DNA from: Megascapheus bottae
Lineage: Eukaryota > Chordata > Mammalia > Rodentia > Geomyidae
Assembly (NCBI GenBank): GCA_024803745.1
Contig: JANJXV010000013.1
Span: forward strand, 9,300,001-9,364,000
Reading direction: 5' to 3'
Length of the DNA stretch: 64,000 bases
Shown: positions 57,009 to 64,000 of the stretch, one piece after another
Layout: each line of letters opens with the position of its first letter
Numbering within the stretch: the first letter of the stretch is position 1
Translations under genes and position numbers: made by a program
Notes under the pieces: model-generated
Database searches by the model: none
What the model saw: the letters and a program-made list of their open reading frames with translations, nothing else
What the model was told of the DNA's origin: nothing

Positions 57009-57290
57009 ATTTTGGGGGGGTGGGTCATGGGGCTTGAACTTGGCCTGGGCGCTGTCCCTGAGCTCTACAGCTCAAGGCTACTGCCCTAACTCTGGGCCTG
57101 GGCATTGTCCCTGAGCATCAGCTCAAGGCTCCCATCCTACCCTTGAGCCAAGCCTCATTTGCCGTTTTCTAGAGGTTAATTGGAGATAAGAGTCTCAGGT
57201 CCTTTTGTACCCAGGCTGGCTTTGAACCTTGATCCTCAGATCTCAACCTCTTGAGTAGCTAGGATTACAGATGTGGGCCACCACACCCGG
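57009..57290 (-). mobile_element. SINE B with 53-bp internal duplication, 14-bp TSD
   Basis: The right-module centre is present twice (57043-57087 and 57096-57138; both start 'gcctgggc'). This is the same period and junction as in the copy at 37944. Target-site duplication 'attaattgtatact' at 56995-57008 and 57291-57304. Confidence 0.93.
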
Positions 57291-57335
57291 ATTAATTGTA
57301 TACTTTTAATGGCATGAATTTCATCTCAAGTGTTC
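57291..57335 (+). mobile_element. L1 tail remnant after SINE
   Basis: 'ttaatggcatgaatttcatc' resembles the end of old L1 elements and completes 56255-57008. Confidence 0.6.
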
Positions 57336-57367
57336 TGTTGCCCTTCTCTGTTCCCTCACTCCCCAAA

Positions 57368-57474
57368 GATGAAGTTGTCATACACTGGTGACTTGTTCTT
57401 GTAATCCTAGCTATTCAAAAGGCTGAGATTTGAACATCACAATTCGAGGCTAACCCAGGAAAGTCCATGAGACT
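57368..57474 (+). mobile_element. SINE B, 7SL part (interrupted)
   Basis: 'gttcttgtaatcctagctat' and 'cccaggaaagtccatgagac'. It resumes at 57679 after a SINE A. Confidence 0.82.
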
Positions 57475-57678
57475 TTTTTTTTTTTTGCCAGTCCTGAGGT
57501 TTGAACTCAGGGCCTGGGCTCTGTCCTTGATCCTCTCTGTGCTCAAGGCTAGCACTCTACCACTTGAGCCACAAAGCCGCTTCTAGCTTTTTTTTATGTT
57601 CATGTGGTACTGAGGAATTGAACCCAGGGCTTCATCCCTGCTAGACAGACACTCTACCACTAAGCCACATTCCCAGCC
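57475..57678 (-). mobile_element. SINE A nested in SINE B
   Basis: Poly(T), 'tgaggtttgaactcagggcc', 'tgaggaattgaacccagggc', 'taccactaagccacattccc'. Target-site duplication 'ccatgagact' / 'ccatgaaact' (57465-57474 and 57679-57688). Confidence 0.93.
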
Positions 57679-57835
57679 CCATGAAACTCTTTTCTCCAAC
57701 AAACTACTGAGAAAAAGTGGAAATAGAGCTGTAGCTCAAGTGGTAGTATGCTAGCCTTGAGCAAAAGCAGTTCAGGGACATTGCCAAGGATGAGCCCATG
57801 TACACAGACATACACAAACACACACACAATCAACA
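57679..57835 (+). mobile_element. SINE B, right module (after insertion)
   Basis: 'ctgtagctcaagtggtagta', 'tgctagccttgagcaaaagc', then a CA-rich end. Confidence 0.82.
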
Positions 57836-58451
57836 AGTGTCCTCATTGAATATGATTGTGAGATAAACAAATAACTAGCAGGCCAACCCCATGTGAAAAA
57901 CAGACAGAAGGCATGCTTCTTGCTGGAGAGGAGGAAGAGACCAGGCTCCCAGGCTAGCAGGTGAACACAGAGCTCCATTCTCCATGAATGCTTAAAAACA
58001 TTTGCAAGCCCCTGGGAAATGTATGAGGAGGAAAGTAAAGATCGAATGACTTGAGCCTGAGAAATTTACTGTGTCCTGTTTTCCAGACACCATTTTCCCA
58101 GCATAAGTCACAGAGACAGATGGCTAGGGACCTACTTCTGAAAATAACCACTGTGGAGGAGAGTTGACTTAGTGGGAGCTGCCAGGCTAGGGGAGTAAGA
58201 CCCACAAGATTTACTATGTTGGGCAGGAGGCTGGTTTAGACTCTAGAGGCAGTTGTCTCTGCTGTCCCCAAAACAGGACCCTCAGGCAGGACCTATCTTC
58301 TGGACTGACTTAGGTTTTCATCTCTTTCAAATAGCTTTTCAAATTTGCTTTCTGTAATTTCAAATAGAAAGTACAGGCCAATAGAAGGAAAAAATAAAGT
58401 TATTTCATTTTACTGCCTTAAGTTAAAGGAGTGTTAGTGGTTTTGAATGGA
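57836..58451. other. Unique non-coding DNA
   Basis: No recognised feature. Confidence 0.42.
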
Positions 58452-58460
58452 ACGCGTGCG

Positions 58461-58515
<55 letters not shown>
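58452..58515. repeat. (CG)n(CA)n, 64-bp alternating purine-pyrimidine tract
   Basis: Strict alternation from 'acgcgtgcgcgcgcgcgc' into about 23 CA units, with no break. This is the classic composition for left-handed Z-DNA. Confidence 0.95.
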
Positions 58516-58518
<3 letters not shown>

Positions 58519-58555
58519 AAAGCCAGGAGCAGTTTTCCCACCACTTTATATCATG

Positions 58556-58773
58556 AATGTTTTTCTTTTGTTTTGTTTTCTTTGTTTTTGTTTTTGCCAG
58601 TCCTGGGACTTGAACTCAGGGCCTGAGCACTGTCCTTGGGCACTTTTTTCTCAAAGCTAGCACTCTGCAACCTGAACCACAGAGCCACTTCTGGCTTTTT
58701 CTGTGTATATGGTACCAAGGGATCGAACCCAGTGCTCTATGCATGGTCTACCAGTAGGCTATGCTCCTGGTCC
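58556..58773 (-). mobile_element. SINE A, full length, TSD
   Basis: 'agtcctgggacttgaactca', 'ggtaccaagggatcgaaccc', 'ccagtaggctatgctcctgg'. 'tatatcatg' at 58547-58555 and 58774-58782. Confidence 0.92.
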
Positions 58774-58782
58774 TATATCATG

Positions 58783-59065
58783 TACTTTTCATACTCCATT
58801 TTCCACATATTAGCCCTTCTCTACAAATGTGGCTCATGATATCTCTTCTATGTGAAGTTAGCATTATATTGTTGTGCCTTCATTTATATACTTAGGCATT
58901 TACTTCCTAAGGATTTTATCCTTTTCCACTGTTTTAAAACTTTTACCCTTTACTATTACAAATAATGTTGTGGTGAATATACTTAAAAGAATGTTTTTTA
59001 AATCAAGTTTTGTGTAACTTCCTAAAAATGGGATTTCTCAGTTAAAATTTTTTTGACCTAATTAT
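58783..59065. repeat. Possible ancient L1-like repeat
   Basis: 'acaaataatgttgtggtgaa' and 'cctaaaaatgggatttctca' recall an old L1M tail region. Confidence 0.45.
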
Positions 59066-59218
59066 ACTATGAGTGTCAATGCAGAAAACAGTGTTTGTAT
59101 TAAAGATCAGCTTCTCTTTTACTAGGCACCTATTAGGTGCCAGATATTTTCATACCAACGATTCCATTCTCTCCCATAGCTTTAAACAGTCACCTTTAAA
59201 AGTATAAAAAAAAATCAT

Positions 59219-59440
59219 AGTTGGGTGCTGGTGGCTGATGATGGTAATCCTGACTATTCAAGAGATTGAGATCCGAGGATGAAGGTTTTAAAGCCAGGCT
59301 AAGCAGAAATGTTGTGAGAATCCATCTCCAATTAAACAGCAAAAGGCTGAACTGGAAATGGTTCAAGTGGTAAACAAGTGGATGAGCTAGAACATGGGGC
59401 CCTGAGTTCAAGCCATGGTCCTGACACATTTGCATGTGCA
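59219..59440 (+). mobile_element. SINE B
   Basis: 'gttgggtgctggtggctgat', 'gaatccatctccaattaaac', 'ccctgagttcaagccatggt'. Followed by a long (CA)n. Confidence 0.8.
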
Positions 59441-59444
59441 CACA

Positions 59445-59445
<1 letters not shown>

Positions 59446-59494
<49 letters not shown>
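59446..59494. repeat. (CA)n at SINE tail
   Basis: About 24 CA units with one early interruption. Confidence 0.97.
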
Positions 59495-59495
<1 letters not shown>

Positions 59496-60020
59496 CTATT
59501 ATATGATCATTGTAGGAAAATTTAAAGATATAAAAGCATATTAAAACTTAAAAATTGCCAATAAGAATAACACTTTTAAAGTTGTTTTTCAGTTTTAAAT
59601 AATCTTTTTTCTAAACATTTATACAAATTTATTCCATCTATGAATATTTAATGAGTATTTACTATGCTGGGAAAATCATAGTTTCCATTGTAACTGAAGA
59701 CATTTCTATCTACCATTTTCCCCATTGTCTCTTTTGAGCCTCATAACAACCCCTTGAGGCATAGATTGCAGTAACCTTTAATCCAACAGGGATTAAAAAT
59801 TGACCCTCTACCCAAATCACTTGGTCCTTTATCCATGGCTACAGGCTATAGCCTGTGATGTAGACCTAAATCTATATTTTAGTGTCCTGAAGTAGAGTAA
59901 CAGTGTGCTGAATTATCCAAATCAAGACTTTCTACAGAAAATGTAAAAAATCTTTTTTTTCCCCTCAGAGTTAGAGGTAAAAGTCTTTCCTTCAAAGTCT
60001 TTCTAGTAAAAAGTTGCCAT
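59495..60020. other. Mostly unique DNA
   Basis: Weak antisense MIR-like text at 59632-59790 ('tatttactatgctgggaaaa', 'cctcataacaaccccttgag'). Confidence 0.4.
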
Positions 60021-60300
60021 TGATTCCCACCAAGGTGTGAGCCACTGAAATTGTTCTTTATACTGATCTAAGGATTCCTTTGTCCTAGATTCTCTTCATA
60101 TTTCACAGCTGCCCCCTTCACCTCTTCCTCTTGTGTTTTCACCATCAAATTATACATATTGATAATGTGTCAGCTTCATCTCTCAAATGTATTCTGTCTA
60201 CGACAAAGCTACAGCTAGAGGGATAGCAGAGGGAACCCACACTGGGTGTGCCTTTACTATGAACAAGCAGACTGCTGGACTCTGGGAACAAAATGCCATG
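60021..60300. repeat. Direct repeat copy 1, unclassified family
   Basis: Aligns along its length with 61339-61637. Shared anchors include 'aggtgtga', 'cactgaaatt', 'catatttca', 'agctacagct' / 'atctacagct' and 'ggaaccca'. I cannot assign it to a known repeat. Confidence 0.75.
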
Positions 60301-61338
60301 ATCCCAAATACTTCTTATTCAATGTAGAATAATATTTGTAAATTAGGACTGCTCCTCAAAACCAGACTGTATGGTCACTCTCAATTTCCAGGTATCCCAG
60401 CTCTCTGAAAGCCCTTTACAGGATTAGATCCAATAAATTGCAATAACTAAACCATTTCTAAGCCAGGTTGGGACAGATAGAAACAGTACTCAGTCCCTAG
60501 TCAGCTGGATGATCAGTTAAGCAGTAGCTACAAATGCAACTCACTGAAATAAAAAGTCGGACAGAATAACTTACAGTGTCATTTCTGTCAGGAGGAAACC
60601 TAGCTTTTCTTCAGTTTCTTTTTCCCTATTCAGAACTGAGAAGGATTTTACTTCAATAAAGTGAGTGGCTAGCCTGTGTCAGCACATGAGAAAGAATGCA
60701 TTTGGTTTTAGGTGGATTGACTGAAGTGATTCCAGAAAGGAGAAAATGAAACACAGCTGGCCTCTGCAGGAAGGATGAATCCATCAAGTCTTGGGTTACC
60801 CTGAGAGGAGGTGCCTCTGTTGGGCTGCAGGCTTGGTTTTGTTTCTAGGTGTCATTGATTAATGGATCTGAACTGAGTTAAGCAATTTACATAAAGGCTT
60901 CTAAGTTATAGTGCTGCCGATTCAAAGGTTACTAGGAAGCTCTTCTAAAAAAATCCAAGGAATTGCCTAGGAAGAAAGCACTGTTCTTGTAGCTCACGGC
61001 TAGAACTGTGTTGCACATGCACTCACATTTTCCCACCTGTGCAAACCATGATTTTCCCCACTTTAGCCTGAATAGGGTTTAACCTAGATCAGTACGATTC
61101 CCTGTGAGCATTCAGATGGGTTTCTCAGGACTGCTGAGCAAAGTGTTTACAAGCGCATCTTCTTTATGGTCTTTCTTTGGAGAATAAAAAACCTGTCCAT
61201 CAGTTAGCACTTCACGATGCTCAGTATCATGTCCTATTACAAAACTATGCTTAGAATCCCAAATGCTGGAAGATTCTTTATGGAATACTGGCTTGCTCTA
61301 GTTCTCAGGTAGATTTCAAATGCAAAGGGAAAGTATTA
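60301..61338. other. Unique DNA between direct repeats
   Basis: No recognised repeat. The block 60830-60960 ('gtgtcattgattaatggatc', 'ttaagcaatttacataaagg') is TAAT/ATTA-rich and could be conserved. Confidence 0.35.
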
Positions 61339-61637
61339 TTTGTTCTCACCGAGGTGTGAAGCACTGAAATTATTCTTTCTGTGGGTCTGAAGATTCCCTT
61401 GCCCTATTTTATCTCCATATTTCATAGCTGTACCCCTTACACTGTCCTTTTATCTTTGATATTATCAAGTATTGCACATAGACAAACGTATCAGGTTTCT
61501 TCCAAAAATCTCTTCTTTCTCTTCTTTGTATGTCAGATCTACAGCTGGAGGTTGGCAAGGGGAACCCATACTGATTGGCTCTTTACCATGAGCCAGCTGA
61601 CTACCGGGGTCTTTGTGAACAGAATGCTCTGAAGCCT
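61339..61637. repeat. Direct repeat copy 2, unclassified family
   Basis: Same orientation as copy 1 and about 1.3 kb downstream (start to start). Short indels give the length difference. Confidence 0.75.
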
Positions 61638-61859
61638 AGGGCAGCTCTCTGCTGTGGGTATTCCCACTGCATTTTTCAAGGGAAAAATGGAGGTGACTTC
61701 TCCATGTCAGTCAACAATGAAACTGGGTTTCAACCCTTGGTTTGCCCCATAGGGAGGCCATGCTCTTTCTGTTTCAGTTGTGCTTTTCTAATGGACCAGA
61801 CCTTCCCTGTGGTCAGTGTGAAAATCCAAATCAGGGCTGGTAAGTTTTATGGTCACCAT
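61638..61859. other. Unique non-coding DNA
   Basis: No recognised feature. Confidence 0.4.
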
Positions 61860-62030
61860 TCAACGGTAAGAGCATGGCAGTTAAGGATTCTTATGTCATT
61901 CTGATGGCCACAGACACTTTATTTCATTTCTCTGTGCCTGTGTTTCTTGACCTTAAAAGAGGATGAATTTTCCTACCAACTGTATTATTCTAAGAGAGAG
62001 ATCATGTAAAAGGTATTTGGCTGTTAGCCA
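61860..62030 (+). repeat. MIR
   Basis: 'tttatttcatttctctgtgc', 'ccttaaaagaggatgaattt' and 'gtaaaaggtatttggctgtt' resemble the MIR order. Confidence 0.55.
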
Positions 62031-62532
62031 GACTTTAACAACTGTCCACTATTATACTAAAAAAGAAAGATAGTTAACAAAGATATGATACAAAAGTATC
62101 CTTTAGGAATGAAGATCTTCTCTATGAAGGAAAAGTAAAATAATCTATTTTCTTCTTTAAAATAAATAGCCAATGAAAAATTTCATGTGGGAAAAACATG
62201 ATATTAGAAAGAAATATGGATCGAGGGAAGGGATAGTGCTGGGAGGGATGAAAAGGAGAAAGGGGTCACATTAATTAAGATGCATTGCTGCATGGCAAAA
62301 TGTTTTGTTGAATGACAGTTCCTTTGTACAAATACTTAACGATAATAAAAATATATTTGAACATTGAAAAAAGATACAAGTTAGTGCAGATATGCATAGC
62401 CACAGCTAGTGTTCTTAGGTGTTTACAGAACAGTTTTAATATGTGATTTGTATTTACTCTTTTATTCCTCAAATGATGCCCCCAAAGAGATTTTTGGTTT
62501 TCCTCCTAATCTTCACTTGAAAATGAGAAAAG
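62031..62532. other. AT-rich unique DNA
   Basis: No recognised feature. Confidence 0.4.
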
Positions 62533-62750
62533 TCAGCCAGGTGACAAAGGCTCATAATTCTAGCTACATGGTAGGCTGAGACCTGAGAATCCTGATTTGA
62601 AGCCAGCTCAGGCGGGAAAGTCCATGAGATGCTTATCTCCAGTGAACCTACAAAATGCCAAAAGTGGAGCTGAAGTTCAGTGCTAACCCTGAACAAAAAA
62701 GCTAAGGGACAGAGCCCTGGCATGGGACTTCAAACCTCAGTATTGGCACA
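62533..62750 (+). mobile_element. SINE B
   Basis: 'gctcataattctagctacat', 'gatgcttatctccagtgaac', 'gggacttcaaacctcagtat'; CA/CG-rich end. Confidence 0.8.
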
Positions 62751-64000
62751 TGAACGCGCACATGCACACAGAAGGAAGCAAGGCACAAAAGGTAAAATGA
62801 GTGCACTAGCATGTAGCAAGTAGGAGACTTGGATTTCAAGCAAGGCAGTCTGGCTTCAAAGCCCAGACTCTTCATTTGTCCTTTGCTCCTCCTCTGCTTC
62901 TGCACATGCTGAATTACAGCAGTGCAACTCAGTGTATGTATTTCAGGTGTGTACATCATAAAATATAAACATTTGAAAATTCACGAGTGAAAACAAATAT
63001 TCCCTAATAGGTTCCTGCATCCTAAGAAATTATTCTTTGCACTCATTCTTGGAGATCTCTGAAATGGATGTTAATGGATGAGAAGATGAGGATTAAACCA
63101 TTTTTAATAATGTCTGAACTTCTATAGGAAGGTCTGATACTTACAAAAGGCCTGGCACTTTGTGAGGCACTTTCAGTGTAAATGATGAGTATTCAGAGGC
63201 CCCCAGAGGCCTAGAGAGAGGCCTCAGGACTTTTCAACTGGACTGATGGAAAAGGAGGCAGACATGAAGCCTGGGAAAGGAGCTCTCAGGACTGGGCTTC
63301 ATTCACCATGCCTGAAGTTTATGATGGGATAATATACTTAGTTCTGGAACTCCCTTCTTGGTAAAGCTTGACATCTTTACTCAGGAAGAGGCTGAAACAA
63401 ACACCCTGGAACAACATATCATATTTCTTAACTTTGGGCTGAAATTCTAACAACTGAACATGGTATGGTCCTGGTTATCTCAGGCTCATCAAAGGCTTTG
63501 ATTGGAGATTACAAGATGTCTGCTTAATAGAAGAGGAAATGAGTGTATATTTGTTTAATAAATGCAGCCTGCTAGAAAAAGTCTTGCTAAAACTGGGATC
63601 ATTGGGGGGAGAAAAGGAGTCAGGAATGGGTTTCCGGGGGGATGGTTGTATTTGAGTTAATGAACATCTAGCAATGCACAGGCTCCTACTTACAGAATGT
63701 GTTCATATAGAAGAGCTCTCATCCTCAGTAACTATATAAAAGGCAAGGTGCTATGGATTCCACTATTTTAGCTATGTACACCTACGCACACCTTGAAACC
63801 CCCATTTTTTCTAACCAAAGGCTGTATTCCCAGAAGATGCCAGAGGATGGCTAAAGATGAACTAAAGCTCCCATCACCCATGCCTTATCTATAACACATA
63901 ATCTCTTTCTCTTCCCCACTTCTTTCCTAATGAGCTTTCCTAACTCTTTTTTAAAAAATGAGCAAAGTTCCAGAGGCTAGAGAATTTATAAATGAGAAAC
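62751..64000. other. Mostly unique DNA to window end
   Basis: A possible antisense MIR piece at 63120-63235 ('cctggcactttgtgaggcac'). No gene, no other repeat recognised. Confidence 0.4.

Noticed and set aside
60021..61637. LTR retrotransposon with an internal region
   Set aside because: The two copies are direct repeats, but no primer-binding site, polypurine tract or retroviral coding text was seen between them. Kept only as an unexplained repeat pair.

Overview
This window looks like non-coding nuclear DNA from a mammal, most likely a rodent of the Castorimorpha and probably of Geomyoidea (kangaroo rats, pocket mice, gophers). Two signs support this. First, there is a mammalian background of MIR, L2 and old L1 repeats. 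Second, there are dozens of lineage-type SINEs: a tRNA/ID-left dimer resembling the IDL-Geo SINE described from Geomyoidea, and composites of a 7SL (B1-like) left part with an ID-like right part. The species call is an inference from remembered repeat families; no database was searched.

I found no protein-coding gene, no convincing exon and no functional RNA gene. The open reading frames are short (longest 176 codons), usually overlap repeats or microsatellites, and show no protein family I recognise. The window is best read as intergenic DNA or the inside of a large intron.

Layout. 1-12 kb: scattered SINEs, one nested SINE pair (4591-5145), MIR copies and a perfect 11-bp hairpin (11025-11053). 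12-20 kb: mostly unique DNA with MIRs, an old L1M-type tail (13865-14110), a G4-type motif (17025-17044) and an AT-rich conserved-looking block (17690-17980). 20-26 kb: SINEs, MIR, L2, and a single-monomer ID-like SINE with a perfect 16-bp target-site duplication (TSD). 26-27 kb: unique, CpG-retaining block. 27-33 kb: old L1 pieces interrupted by younger SINEs. 33-36 kb: L2 and an apparently chimeric SINE-L1 insertion. 36-40 kb: unique DNA and a SINE cluster. 40-47 kb: old L1, a near-complete ancient DNA transposon (43428-43952) and SINE-in-SINE nesting. 47-58 kb: SINEs, MIRs, L2, three L1 3' ends and several nested insertions. 58-64 kb: a 64-bp Z-DNA-type microsatellite, (CA)n, and an unexplained two-copy direct repeat (60021-60300 and 61339-61637).

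In the entries below, 'SINE A' means the tRNA/ID-left dimer and 'SINE B' means the 7SL-left plus ID-like-right composite. The '+' strand means the A-rich tail lies to the right. Nothing here works together as a pathway; the useful content is insertion history, simple repeats and a few candidate regulatory blocks.
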